NCBI GenBank assembly: GCA_039881145.1
Contig: JAYKKI010000148.1
Coordinates: 751,501-815,500, forward strand
Length of the DNA stretch: 64,000 nt
From: Druceiella hillmani
Lineage: Eukaryota > Arthropoda > Insecta > Lepidoptera > Hepialidae
Direction of reading: 5' to 3'
Shown: positions 34,641 through 47,036 of the stretch, one piece after another
Layout of the letters: the number at the start of each line of letters is the position of its first letter
Position numbering within the stretch: the stretch's first letter is position 1
The notes under the pieces: model-generated
Databases searched by the model: none
What the model saw: the letters and a program-made list of their open reading frames with translations, nothing else
What the model was told of the DNA's origin: nothing
Program-made: the position numbers and the translations under genes

Positions 34641-36350
34641 CTGAAGAAAAATAATACTGGGTAAACCGACCCACTAATTTTACAAGCATGAATGCACTTC
34701 AGTATTTAAGAATCCCATCAGAAGCATTACTTTGAAAAGTTTTTGACTGATCAAATTTAAGAATTTATTTATAAAAACTAATAAGATAAAAGCAGTCAAG
34801 CTCTTACGAAACTTTGCTAGATAAATGTTGACATGTGAGATGGGACTTTACGTCTAGGTTTATTCAATATTATATATACATAACAACATTGAACTTGACT
34901 TGAATATTGTGATAAATATAATATTCCACGAGTCCATGTGCTGTGAACGCATATATGCAAAAAAAAATGACAAAATTATTACTGGTGATAAAATTGGTTT
35001 CAATTTGCCTTCAAAACTTCTATATTATCGTAGTCAGCTATTTCCTGTTAAGAGGCATAATTTGTTACTTTAATATTTTGATAGGATTTCACTATTCTTT
35101 GTCGGGTTTCTTTAAGATTAGACCATTGACACAGACAAGAAAATCCCAATCTTTCAGCCAGACTTCATCATTTTCTTTTTATACAATTTCCTTTTTCTCA
35201 GAATTTTTATCATATTAATAATTGCTCGTTGACGGTATTTAATATTTTCAAATTGACACTTCTTGAATTCTGCTGAAGGCAAAGACAATCTATATTTTCT
35301 TTTTAATCGGTTGGTGTTCCACTAAATTTATTTTTAAGACTTAATATTATTGCAATTAAAATTAATTACACGAGGCGTTCAAATAATTATTGAGCCAAGA
35401 CAATTAATGATTTAGCCTAGACAATGAACCTTTTATTTAAAATATGTAATGTTGTTAAAAAATGTTACCTAAAAGTTTCTGCTTTAAAAGGTTATATTAT
35501 TTTATATTTTATTGTGGAGAGACAGGATGAATTAAGTTTTAATTTTTAACATGTATTAAATTTATCATTTCTCATTTATATTGTTTTATCAATCAATGTA
35601 AATAAAAGGAAAACTAATAACAATGAACTATTTTCGCTTAGCAGCCGAATAAATCTCAAAAAAATAACATAGGTTACTGTAAAAAATGTATCCTCAATTA
35701 TTTTCAAGTATTGCAAATAGTAAAAAATTATCTTTTGCTTTTACTATCGAAACCAGTAATTAACAATTTATTAATAATTACTACAATTTTCTTTGATGTT
35801 ATTTAATTGAACAATTTACAGTTTAATTTTCGTTTAAATTATTTCAATATATTTCCATCCTAAAGATATATTTTAATTATTTTTCGATTATAAGTTATTA
35901 TTTTTTATGCAGTAGAGTAATAAAAATAAGTTTAAAGAAGAAACATGGTAAAACGCCCAAGTTTTTTACAACGCGGGCTTGTCGGAAAAAGAGTTTGAAA
36001 TATTTAAAAAAATACACAATCCAAATTGGGAAAAAAACCATTACCCTTCAAGTTATTTCCTTTCAAAAACTCTCTCTTTTGAATCTCCGAATTTTTTTAA
36101 TATATGATGTACATATTTTGCATTAACTGAGTATTTTAATTATATTTTTACTTCTGCGACCACAACCATGTACACAGCATGACACCTGGATATAAATTTG
36201 ATAACACATTACTTTTTTTTTATTCATTACGAATACAAGGTGTGCTTATGCGAAATGAAAAAAAAGTTCATTTTAAGATAGCAAAGGTTAAAAAAGATAT
36301 ATTTTGAATAGTATCTACTTTCACGGTATCACCCAAATTACACGTATATT

Positions 36351-36352
<2 letters not shown>
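34641..36352. other. AT-rich region without recognised genes
   Basis: The frame at 34943-35218 (91 codons) is hydrophobic and of chance length. No repeats stand out. Confidence 0.45.

Positions 36353-36391
<39 letters not shown>
36353..36391. repeat. (TA)n microsatellite
   Basis: An uninterrupted TA tract of about 39 bp. Confidence 0.95.
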
Positions 36392-36393
<2 letters not shown>

Positions 36394-36581
36394 CAAACAT
36401 TTTAGTACAAAAAGTAATGAGATAAATTTTAAGATATGCAGTATTTATAAAAAAGAAAATATTTGAATATTTTTTTTGATTTAAATTATAATTTCAAGTT
36501 GAATCACATTTCAAGTGGACTGACAAGATGAATCATTAAGTGTACGCTTAAACAGGGATACCGATTAAAAATTGTGACGTC

Positions 36582-37130
36582 ATGTGTAATAATATTCGCA
36601 CGTTCATAGAAGCAAAGGATAAAGAAGGATTCACATCACAGAAAATCTTTCAAATCAATATATATTATTTCGTAAATATAGCGATGAACCTACCATATAA
36701 AGATAATTTTATATATGACAATTACAAACAAATAAATTTAATATCCTCAAAAGAATATAAGCTATACGTGCATATCTGGGACCTAAATTTTACTCTGGCA
36801 GTACGTGAAGAAGAAATTGAACCTCAGTTGCAAAACTTATGGGTTGTGCAATATTTCCGTATGTTCTTACTCCATACCGACTGATACATACCAATGTACC
36901 TAAAGATATTATGGCAAAATACGAAATTGATTCCAAAGCTTTATACAAATTACTTTCAATATCAAATGAAACAATGGCCTTAAATGTAAATGAAGTGATG
37001 ACTTAGAATTAAATTTAAGTTTGCAAAATATAAATAGGAATATAAGTTTTACGAACACGAGTTTAATCGAATATTTTAGGTCGCCTATAATCGACATTTC
37101 GTATAATTCTATATGTAAAATTTATTTTCC
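36582..37130 (+). pseudogene. Unassigned coding relic, 100-codon ORF plus shifted continuation
   Basis: The plus frame at 36582-36884 encodes 100 residues, including EYKLYVHIWDLNFTLAVREE. In adjacent frames the sequence continues as VPKDIMAKYEIDSKALYKLL (about 36895-36955), then DDLELNLSLQNINRNISF and IIDISYNSICKIYF up to about 37130. Three consecutive, protein-like stretches joined by frameshifts suggest one decayed coding region of about 180 residues. I do not recognise the family; a transposon, viral or host origin is equally possible. Confidence 0.35.
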
Positions 37131-37171
37131 CTACAAGAACGTATAATTGTCTTATACGATTAAATTTTAGC

Positions 37172-37330
37172 GAACGTAGTCTGTATGAGATGGAACGTAG
37201 TCTGTATGGTTAAATACCATTGGCGAATAGTTCTCAGTCGCATCTGCTCTCAGCTAACTGACATTGCGGCGAAACCGCAAATACGTCCTTCGCAGACATC
37301 AATGGATATCGCGTATATGTGTGGTGTGCT
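37172..37330. repeat. Short tandem duplication and GC-richer patch
   Basis: GAACGTAGTCTGTATG occurs at 37172-37187 and 37193-37208. The following 37220-37330 is noticeably GC-richer (CATTGCGGCGAAACCGCAAA includes a small hairpin) without an open frame. Confidence 0.6.
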
Positions 37331-37610
37331 GGGACAAAGTTATTTTGTGTAATTTCCGAAAGACTCCTTATTCAATATATGAAAATATTTATTTAAAACA
37401 CGATATCGTATTTTCAGATTTAGTATATTTCCTTCTTCAGTAACTTATGCATAACTTAAAATTGTCACGTAATCCTTAGTTATCTATTTATTTACATACT
37501 TTAATATACACGTTTAATACATATGGCGTAATTATTGCTACGAGTCCAGTCTCTTACAGTCGATCAGGATATAACTCTAGAAAAAGCTCCAAAGAAATAT
37601 AGATATATAA

Positions 37611-37612
<2 letters not shown>

Positions 37613-37679
<67 letters not shown>

Positions 37680-37704
37680 TATATATATATATATATACAC
37701 ACAG

Positions 37705-37729
<25 letters not shown>
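37613..37729. repeat. (TA)n microsatellite with ACACAC interruptions
   Basis: About 117 bp of TA, twice interrupted by short CA runs. Confidence 0.95.
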
Positions 37730-37735
<6 letters not shown>

Positions 37736-40599
37736 ACATTACATATATAACAACACTACTAACTACTGTTTTCGCTAATAAATAATTACTTATTTTAAAC
37801 AGGGGCACTTGTTTGTTGTTTTTTTAAATTTCATTATAGTTAAAATATTCTATTACTCGCCATATTAGGGACCAGACTTTTCCAGCGTCACATTTTAAAT
37901 CAATATTGATAACCTCGTGCGCTCTGACTGTCATATATTTCGAGCTTTCTACAATTTTCATACTTGGGTAGTGCTTATCCAATCTCGACAGTCCCAAGAA
38001 TACATTCACCGACTACTTCTAAGGTCAACCCATTGATTTCAGAAGAGTGGCATTTTATCATCTGACAGATTTTTTTAAGGAAATAAAATCGAAAATGTGA
38101 AATGGTTAAAGTAAATCATCTTTATTAGTCGACCCAATATTATAATCTTAATGTTAAATGCTTTCAGTGATAACAACGGAGTGCGTCATAGTTTCCAATT
38201 GAAGAAAAACTATGTAAAGTATAAGTAATTGTGAATGAGTGTCATTATTAGTACTTTTATATAAATTTAAAAGATTCTTGAGTTTTATTCAGAGTTTTAA
38301 GCAGAGATGCATATAATAGTAACGTGTTTGCTTCCGATATGAGGTTATAAAATCCGCTAATTTCTCTAAATAATACTACATTTAACATGGACTGGAACTA
38401 CATACCCGGTACTGATGATGAATACTAGGGGACCCCTAGCAAAATTCGAACCCAATTTAAACATTTGATCGTAGTACTTTGTACTAATTTTTAGGACACA
38501 GAAAAAGGGGAAAATGCTCAACGAAAATATATTTTTCAAAATTTACCAGTATTCAAAATTCGTCCAAACTTTGTTTTTTTTTTAAATGTAAGGAATTCGG
38601 CTCAATCGGTATGGAACCAATTTTTGGGAATGTGTGTGGGAGGAATGTTTAGCAGTGGACGACTTCTGGTTGATATATGAATAAATGCAATTTTCCTTAT
38701 TTTTAATTTGCAATAAAAAGTAGATTTATTACCAACTTTATTCGCTATTGAAGACCAGTTAAATTAATTAGCTATTAACGTATTTATTAATAAGCACAAG
38801 ACAAAGACCAAAATAAATTTTAACGAGTTTAAATTAAAGGAGTCGCTCCTGCAAGTTAATTTACTTAACAAAGAAGCTGGAGTACCCTCGAGTTGACTTT
38901 ACGCTTTTAGTCGTACGTTTAGATGTGGTTGAATGTGCGGCTTTGGAACCCTACTATAAGCCAGAGTAATGGGTCTGGATTTTTACAGCGGATTTTGAGC
39001 TAATAAGTATGTAAGACGAGTTTTTCTCAGGTTAAATTTGCAATAATTTAAAACAAATTCTATAGTTTATAACCTAAAAGTTTAAATTTTTTTTGAAATG
39101 TCTCTTGTAAGTTTCACACAAGTTACCTTACCCATCTACTTATTGTTACAAATGAGTAAAAATGGTCCATTCTAATTTACAATTAAAATAATGAACTGCT
39201 TGATGAGGCAGTGGAGATCGAAAAATTGAGAAAATATATTAAAATAAGATTCAGTAATATTCATAATTTGGACAACACAAAAATTGCAATGCGGCTTCGT
39301 TGAATGTAAAGTGAAAAGCTTTTAGAATGAAAATATTACAAAAGCTGAAAGAGCAAAAAGTAAAAAAGCAGACACTTTCAAAATACGCCATTAAAATGGG
39401 CTAGTGTCAGTTACTGAGGGAAAAATAAAAATATTTGAAGATGATTTACTTCCCTCCCGGCATTGAAGATGAATTATTTCCCTCAATTTTCTTCACGAGT
39501 TTGTGACATATTACGTGTTATTATGAATTAAAAGAAAAGGCTCGAGTAGTAAATAGACCTAAAAGTGCAAATAAATGTTTCTTTTTGGCCATTTCCACGT
39601 AGTAGTGCTACATCTTTCTACCGAGCTGCGACCCAAATAAATACACTCAAATACATTGAATCACATGTGAGCCCTAAGTTACGACAATTTGTTTCATATT
39701 AAATCTTGCCAGAACTTGTTTTATTTATTTCACGACTTCGCCTTTACTGAAAATAATAAAGAAACTTTCCAGTAGATCCTACTTTTACAAGCAACATGAT
39801 TTTTTACACGTAAATGTCACTATGGATTCAATTCACAGAGCATAAATTAACGAAACAAATTGGCGTTATACTTTTTTATGATTCCGTCAACAAAGGGTAA
39901 AAACAGAATCCTTATAATATTGTCAAGTCAATCCACCTATGCGTAAATCACCTCATTACTATTACAATTTAAGACTAATCATGATAGTTTTATTTTTATA
40001 GGAATAAGTAGTTTAACAGTCTATCGATATATCGAATTTAAATGCCCTGTGATTTTTTTTTCCTCACGGAAATCAAGTTGAATCATATTGAAGGGGTTTT
40101 TAATGCTACGTTCGATATCAAGTATTTTTTTCCATACGACATTTGGAATATATTTACCTAGTTAAAATTATTATTAAAAAAATACATTTAAAGCTTTGTA
40201 TCTTTAAATGTATTTCTATGTATACGGAGCCCCCACAGTGCGAGTTTTAATCAAAATAAAAAAAAGCTTTATTTAAAACTTTTATTAAACATTGGTATAA
40301 TATTCGGACGTATACTATACACAACTTAAATATAAGTTAGTTTATAAAACTCGTTTATAATTAGTACCATCGACTTATTCAAATATACAATAACAAAGTG
40401 AATCAAAAATATTTATCTGCACGTTAAAGCCCTATTTAGGGCAACGATATAGAATTATGTCCAATGTATATCATTGCTCAGTAAGTATTTGTTAAAATAT
40501 CTTCAAAAATAAGCGAAGCGATATGTTCAAAAAAAAATTACTTACGTTTCTTTATCGAGAAAATGCAAGAAGTGAAGTAGTTCATACTTACATATTTAT
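37730..40599. other. AT-rich region without recognised genes
   Basis: No gene is seen. A 14-bp perfect hairpin lies at 40180-40193 / 40202-40215. The patches at 38430-38640 and 38880-38980 are slightly GC-richer but not readable. Confidence 0.45.
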
Positions 40600-40606
40600 A
40601 TATATG

Positions 40607-40657
<51 letters not shown>

Positions 40658-40663
40658 GTATAT
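40600..40663. repeat. (TA)n microsatellite
   Basis: A TA tract of about 60 bp with a terminal ACG interruption. Confidence 0.95.
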
Positions 40664-42232
40664 TTATTAATTTACACTAAAATGGCAAAGTTATGTATTA
40701 TGAAAACCGTAACTCCTTTCATTTACCGACAAAATGTAATAAAAATAACTGGACGTTTCAACGCTTAGACTAGAAAAGTTATCGTTCTCGTTATTTTATT
40801 ATTTTTTGTAATTCGTAGGCAATTGTTTTCTGAAAAATTTTTATTTTCAAGTACATAATTAATACAGATTGAGGAAAAATAGGGCGCAAGTGGTTTGGAT
40901 ACTTGCTAACATTATTCTGTTAATTATAGATAAATATTTAAAAAAGAAAAAATTAAATTTAGAATGGAAAAACTACATCGGTTATTGGCTATTAAATAAA
41001 AGAAAAAAGTTATTTGGAACCATTTTCCACATAAGAATTACGTTTTACAAGCAAACGACTCTCTGAAGGCCTTCTGTCTAACATCTTGTTTTGCCATTAA
41101 GCGCTGTGTTCGTAAAGCCAAAATATGAAAATAAAAATAACAATTAATAATAATTAAAAATCCATCCTCACAATTTAAAAATTTTAGCACCCAAAAAGGA
41201 CTGCATAGAGAAACGTTCTAAATTTGATATTTGGCAGCCATTTATCAGTAGTATAAGTACTTTTTCAGTCGACTATTTTATTATAATAACTTTTTCAGTC
41301 GACTATTTTAATATTATATTATAATAATCATTCTGGAAGGAAAATGTCTTTATTAAGTACTTTGTTCTGTATTTACATTCTTTCAATTAACGAAAAAAGT
41401 TTTAAAATGGATATATACCACAAATTACTGACGAGCATTTAAAAATAGAGAAAATGTAGACACATATGCATAAATTTCAGAATTTGACGTTAATTTAACT
41501 CCAATTTCATAATTTTCTTTATTTGTAACTTGTTTCTTTACTCATAACTTGTTAATGATTTTAATAACTTATTTATTAATAATTGATACATTTTTTTGCA
41601 TTATTTGCATGTTAACTTTTACTTACTTATTTTGTCTTTTGTATTAATTAACTTGAAATTTAATATAAAGCAATTTGCCCAAAATTTTTCCGTCTTCTTT
41701 AAATAATATTTTACTTACGAATGCAAACTAAGGATGTAACCTAATTTCCATAAAACAACTTTCTATATTATACACTGTCCTGTTTAAAAATAAAGAAAAG
41801 ATCCACCAAAGATTTTAGAAAAAGCCATCATCTTTTAAAAATTATATCAAAGAATATGCAAATGTAAAATACACAAAAATAATACAGCTATGCTTAGATT
41901 ACAATAATACCTCCATGCTTACATTACAATATTGAGAGGTAAGTCAATAGAAAATCGCCGCTTTTACAAAAGATTAATTTTAAATCAGGATATGTTTACA
42001 CCGAAACTAAGTAATTCGGTTAAAATATTTACAATTATTATTATTATTATTTTAGAAATGTAAATATATTATTAAGGCGGCAAAACATATATGCAAATAA
42101 TAACTTATTGCATGGGAGTATCTATTTCACACTTACTGAGAAATTAAGTAGCACAAAGAGACGATTCAAATAAATGTGCTCAAACTGATGTCGAAGTCAT
42201 CAAATCAAAATTTTACTGATCGTATCGCCCAT

Positions 42233-42235
<3 letters not shown>
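40664..42235. other. AT-rich stretch with a 30-bp-period duplication
   Basis: ACTTTTTCAGTCGACTATTT occurs at 41259 and again at 41289 as a tandem duplication. No gene is seen. Confidence 0.5.
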
Positions 42236-42274
<39 letters not shown>

Positions 42275-42279
42275 TATAC

Positions 42280-42318
<39 letters not shown>

Positions 42319-42319
42319 C

Positions 42320-42362
<43 letters not shown>
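42236..42362. repeat. (TA)n microsatellite, interrupted
   Basis: About 127 bp of TA with several ACA interruptions, among the longest simple-repeat tracts in the window. It lies about 200 bp from a Jockey-like fragment. Confidence 0.95.
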
Positions 42363-42367
<5 letters not shown>

Positions 42368-42559
42368 CTCACCTTCACGGGAAGAGAGCCATGAAATTAA
42401 AACTTTGTAAATTCAAATCAATGACGCTTTCTGAAACCAATTTGTAATAAAAACAATTTAGTAAATAAAAATTATTTGAAACCGTACTTCTGATTCGTTG
42501 CGGAAATATGTCATTTAAGTGAGAGATACCACTATCATGAATATTTTGAAAATACATAT

Positions 42560-43230
42560 ACAGCAGCATATAGTACAACAGCCAATTTTACTGATGATAC
42601 AATAATCATGCCAGTGGGAAAATCTATGAAAGGTTTAACTGGAAAATTGTAATCTGGTCTCGATAAAGTCAAAAATAATCACTTAGAAAAAAACGCCACA
42701 TTAAATTTAACGTATTCAAATTAACACATGTCAATTTTATAAATAAAAATATGTCATAATAATCAGTCTTTATTAATGGCACTAAATTACCATATACCAA
42801 CACAGCTAAGCATATTGCCATTACTCTTAACGCCAGGCTTTGGTGGAAAGAACACATTAAGAAGAAACGCGGTGCACTCAACATGTTTAAAAAATATATT
42901 TATTACTTGGTCGTAATTCTGAGCTATTAAAATACAAGCCTCTATTATAGAAGCAAGCTATACACCCAGTTCGTAATAGTAGAATACAGCTTGGGGACTG
43001 CACCAGTAAATCTAATATTCAGGTGATACAAACATTTCAAAACAAAGTGCTTAAGAGTGTAGTTAACGTGTCTTGGTAAGCTGTGACCTCCATTGCGATT
43101 TTCAGATTGAGATGATACAGAACATTGTTCGTATATTTGCCAGTTCTCACAAAAAAAAAATTTCAAAACCTCATCCATATAGAAGAGTCTAGACTCTAAT
43201 GTTTCAACCCGTTTAAGTCATTCTCTTCTA
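42560..43230 (+). pseudogene. Jockey-like LINE reverse transcriptase, C-terminal part
   Basis: Plus-strand reading begins YTTANFTDDTIIMPVGKSMK (about 42570-42625). Its F-T-D-D corresponds to the catalytic F-A-D-D of LINE reverse transcriptase, with Ala changed to Thr. It continues SGLDKVKNN, INGTKLPYTNTAKHIAITLN, ARLWWKEHIKKKRGALN and then, in another frame, RIQLGDCTSKSNIQVIQTFQ with NKVLKSVVN. In Jockey-clade ORF2 the Y-G-I-Q-L-W-G ... S-N-I-x-I-I-Q-R-F-Q-x-K segment follows at this spacing. A final DFQIEMIQNIVRIFA-like stretch ends near 43190. It is 5' truncated, as usual for LINE insertions. Frameshifts, stops and the absence of a poly(A) tail show it is old. Confidence 0.82.
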
Positions 43231-43437
43231 ATTTTTGAAAAAATGGTTCTTTAGAGACAATCTGCAATAATAAGCAATATACAATGTTCAACATTTGTAT
43301 AATTATTTATGTTATCTACAATATCATTATATCAAATACATTTATCTCAATAACCTGTAATCTACAATGGCTAGAAATTAATAACTATTTAGGTCATGAG
43401 TCATCTAATTACAGAACAGACCTAATTGTTCGTATAT

Positions 43438-43910
43438 TAATTAAAGGAATTGATTGATGCAATCATTAAAAAAGGTATATTTGGTCGTGTTGTTGCTATC
43501 ATATACACGATTGAATTTTAAAAGAGGGACATACCGCACTTTTTTTTGTAATTACTTTGGAGGAGAATAATAAAAAGTCGATCCCCTTGATATCGTTAAA
43601 GTTATTTTTACCGAATGGATTCGAACACAACCAAAATAGCATAATTGTGTCAGAAGACACAATGCATGGGCCGTGCGGAGCATTATATCCAGAAGTTCGC
43701 ATGGGAACCGATGGGAAATATTCGAAAAGTTTACCAAAAGGTTTCAGCGATTTTCAATTGAAGCAGTTAATCGATGTCCTCTCTATCGAAGACGCGACAA
43801 TGGTGCATGCAATTCAGAGGCAAATCATGGAGTAGTAGTTATGGCGCACCATATAATCCATATTTCCTCCCAATGTTATTTTAACGTAGTTATAATAGTT
43901 TAAAATTTTA
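43438..43910 (+). pseudogene. Helitron Rep/helicase relic (Rep domain part)
   Basis: The plus strand reads LKELIDAIIKKGIFGRVVAI and IYTIEF, a stop, then KRDIPHFF (43441-43550). This is the region of the two-histidine HUH motif in Helitron replicases (Q-K-R-G-L-P-H-x-H), with the second His lost. Then come a D-K-V-I-F-like piece, TMHGPCGALYPEVRMGTDGK with YSKSLPKGF (43660-43745), matching the M-x-H-G-P-C-G ... C-x-x-(G/D)-G-x-C-x-K-x-F-P-K segment, and in another frame CPLYRRRDNG (about 43770). A degraded VPYNPY stretch follows. The order of motifs is as in Helitron Rep. No helicase domain or CTRR-hairpin end was identified. The ORF at 43557-43835 carries part of it. Confidence 0.8.
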
Positions 43911-45309
43911 ACTCAATTTACGCCCTGCATCGACTCTCTACTTAAATAATTGTTGTTCATAAACTATCAATTCTTAAAAAAATATGTGACGTGTTTGTCT
44001 GGATACTATAAACTAGAAGCTGACGAGTTTCATTTAAATTGGATAAAATATTTTGCGCCCAAGCCCAAAAAATTTAACAGCAAAATCCTTCGCAAAATTA
44101 GTATAAAGTGCAATATTAAGAGAGGGATCGATTATTAAATAACCTGTCAAGTACGAGTAGCACTCGCTCTGCCTGGGTTTCGCACATATTTAGGGATTTA
44201 TAACATTTAAGTGCACATAATATTTCTGATTAAACTAATTTATCAATATTAATTTTTCAAAACTAAATTATATTGCCTAGTATAACTTTCACAGGCATTA
44301 AAATAAACTAATTATAAAAATATGTAATTCCGTATAGAATTAGAAATCATTGACTGACTACCTATCTCTCGTAAATACAAAATTATATTAATTTGTCATA
44401 CGTAAATACAAAATTATATTAATTTGTAGCAATAATCTGAACAAATTTATTTAGCAACAAAATAAGAAAGATAAGGCAAACCACGTTTAAAAGTGGAAAT
44501 TTCATTTTTATATAACTTCGTGGCAGATTTAATGACTATTAAACCAAAGACAAGTTGAATATTAATGTTTAATCTTTTATTATTAAAAATAATAAAATCT
44601 ATTATAAATTAGTAAAAATACGGCGTAAGCAAAAATGTGAGATCTTGATATAATTACATTGGTAGACTGTTTTATTGTTTCATTTCACGTAACCTCGCTA
44701 TTTTTGGTAAACTTATTTTAACTCCGTTTTCATAAAATTAACTTTGGCAGTTGCAGAAATTCGGAAGGAGAAATTGCCTCTTTTTGTGGAATCTCGGCGA
44801 TTTATCTAGAGCTACTTAACTTTGAAAAAGACAGTTTTGGAATCCTTATACAAAGTCTTTTCACCCCTCAAAAATGAAAGCAAATAAGAGAACAAATTTA
44901 TTCTCATAGAAATACATCATTATAAAACACTTTTTCAACTTAATTTTTATGGAAGGTTTTTGTTCTAAACTGATTTTTGTCCTTAACACTCCAAAGTCTT
45001 TTAAGTATTTTCCAAATTTATGTACCGAAATAATATTTTATCACAGTTCATTTCCAGTGGCCATTTGAAGTCTGTTAAATATTTTATAAAAAGCTTTATA
45101 TTCCCATTCTTACCTCTGATAACTTATGTTACCCAGAATATAAGGAACTCAGGTTGAATTCAATGATAACATATTTATTGAAATATAAATAAGCATTTGC
45201 GACATTTAATAAACACGAATGCAGTATATACGTTCATATCTATACATATATACAAACATAACAATAACATTTCTTGATTTTGGTTTTCGATTGCTTCATG
45301 TCAGCCCAC
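43911..45309. other. AT-rich stretch with a 31-bp tandem duplication
   Basis: CGTAAATACAAAATTATATT and the bases after it occur at 44370-44396 and 44401-44427. The frame at 43950-44138 is chance length. No further Helitron domain was recognised. Confidence 0.5.
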
Positions 45310-45640
45310 AGTCGCATATACTAGTACATACCTACGTGCTAATATCGTAGCTATTTCATATCTATATAAATAACTTACTAACATCATAGTTACGTCATTT
45401 ACGTGCATGCCTATCTGCCTAATAATATCTTAGCTGCTTCACGCCTGTATGTATAACCGTATATACTTACCTACCTACCTGCTAATATCTTAGTAGTTAT
45501 GTGTGTTTGTACATACATACACACATGCATACTTATGTACCTACTTACTGATATCTTAGTTGCTTCATGCATCTGCATTTACATATCTACCTACTTACTT
45601 ACACCTTAGTTAATTCATACCTTTGTATGCATCTATACGT
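45310..45640. repeat. Degenerate minisatellite, 40-66 bp irregular period
   Basis: A core resembling ACCTACNTGCTAATATCTTAG followed by (T/C)TGCTTCATG recurs about six times, near 45335, 45376, 45412, 45470, 45537 and 45585. It is separated by CATA/TACA-rich simple sequence. Unit length is irregular, suggesting expansion from a mixed TACATACA background. Confidence 0.7.
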
Positions 45641-45689
45641 AATTACCTAGAAATGTCACTTATAATGTTCTTTCTTCTGTCAAAAGATG

Positions 45690-45800
45690 TAAGATGAGTC
45701 AAAAGGAAGTACTTCTCACTATTGCGGCATTCCTGTCGCCACCTTTTGACTCTGTCATTAGACCCTGGGTATTTCTTCTGATCAAAGACTCGTCCAAATA
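45690..45800. repeat. Dispersed repeat unit, copy 1 of 3
   Basis: ATGAGTCAAA followed by TACTTCTCACTATTG, then TTCCTGTCGCCACCTTTTG and GTCATTAGACCCTGG, resembles two units at 50000-50330. It abuts the left end of the mariner at 45823. Confidence 0.5.
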
Positions 45801-45822
45801 AATAAAAACAGCGGAAATATTA

Positions 45823-47036
45823 TCTGGTTGGCAACTTATAAACGCGCCATCGCTATACACAAACTTTTCAACTTTTTATATGTAGAAAATAAAATCAATC
45901 GTTAATTATATAAGCACCATCGGTATCTAACCCTTGTTATCAACGTGTAGACAGAACTAAAGTTCCGTCCTTATAGAAATCGTCGGGCCTTTGGCTGAAA
46001 AACCAGTGAGGTTCGATTTTAATATGACTTCCATCTTTACATTTTTTATCACATAAAGTATTAGACAGAGAGCAAAACAGATGTTAATTAGGTGGCGAAA
46101 GATTTGGAGGGTACCATGGATGAAGTAACATACTCCATTCAAGTACAAGTAGTTTTTCACGCGTTACTTTTATTACGTGGGGTTGAGCATTGTCATGTAA
46201 AAAATAAACTTTGTTTTGATAAGAAGGAAGTTTAGCGCTGACTTTTTTCCATTCTTAACTATCTGTAATTGTACTGTTAGCACGAAGAAGTTCCCGATGA
46301 ATAACTTCATCTATGCCCCACTGTGCAATCAAAAGTACCTTCCAATATTATATTTTAGTCTAGATACACCTTTTTTCCCAGCTCCTAGCTACTGACGTTT
46401 GTGCTAAAATTAATGTAAACCACCTACTTTTCATCTTCTGTAACCAGATACTTTAGTTTCTCATTGGTACGATTAGAACTCAGTAGCTAACCCTCCAATC
46501 GGAAATTGAAAAGGTGTGAGATCTTGCGGTAGCCTAACAGAATATTTCCACTTCTTTTCCAAAGCCTAAAGTTCTTTTTCATTACAATATAAGGCATGAA
46601 AAAAACTCTGTCAAACAACGCGAACTTAATGTAAGATCTCTTTCAATAAGGCTTTCAAATTTTTCTAAATCAATCGTAGGAGTTAGCTGTGGATGAAGTT
46701 TATCGAACGGGTCAAACTTTCCTTCGTCGAATCTTCAGAATCAGCACTTGGCTGTGTCATAAGAGCGCTTATCTTCGCCCATCGTTCCGTATGTATTACT
46801 TGATACTTGCCTGGTTTTTCGCCCTGAACGACATTCATGAAGAAAGACTCCTCCAAGTTCACTTCGAAATACTTCCATTTATAATTTATTCTTTACTTGC
46901 CGATTATTAAATTGCAAACTAAATAGAAGTTCGAATGTCGCACTTCTTACATACCCTAAAATAAATATTCTAGAAGCTTCAATAACATTCCAGGAATCGG
47001 TCAGAAATGTGTCCAGTTTATAAGCGGCCAACCTAA
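45823..47036 (-). mobile_element. mariner transposon, both ends recognisable, 1214 bp
   Basis: The left end at 45823 reads TCTGGTTGGCAACTTATAAAC and the right end, reverse complemented from 47036, reads TTAGGTTGGCCGCTTATAAAC. The two terminal inverted repeats match at 17 of 21 positions. Each end is flanked by TA (45821-45822 and 47037-47038), the target duplicated by Tc1/mariner elements. The length of about 1.2 kb is typical. The inside carries a broken mariner transposase on the minus strand. This is the only element in the window whose two ends can be placed. Confidence 0.88.
45950..46900 (-). pseudogene. mariner transposase pseudogene
   Basis: On the minus strand the N-terminal helix-turn-helix side reads EGKFDPFDKLHPQLTPTIDL and EKFESLIERDLTLSSRCL (about 46745-46620). 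The linker follows: KEWKYSVRLPQDLTPFQF (about 46560). The first catalytic motif reads YLVTEDEK (about 46450), then GIDEVIHRELLRANSTIT. VYFLHDNAQPH (about 46200) holds the second Asp, and LHPWYPPNLSPPN-stop-HLF (about 46120) is where families have Y-S-P-D-L-A-P-(S/C)-D-(Y/F)-H-L-F. The spacing from the second Asp to the final position is 34 residues, the mariner D34D pattern, but the last Asp is now Asn. A C-terminal FSQRPDDFYKDGT segment ends near 45960. Stops and frameshifts show it is dead. Confidence 0.88.

Noticed and set aside
37535..37808. 71- and 84-codon ORFs
   Set aside because: They are mostly translated (TA)n/(CA)n repeat.
38580..38690. Possible LINE 3' tail
   Set aside because: A WEECLAVDDFW-like stretch was noticed, but no neighbouring motif supports it.
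46689..46910. 73-codon plus-strand ORF
   Set aside because: It is antisense to the mariner transposase N-terminal region and has no motif of its own.
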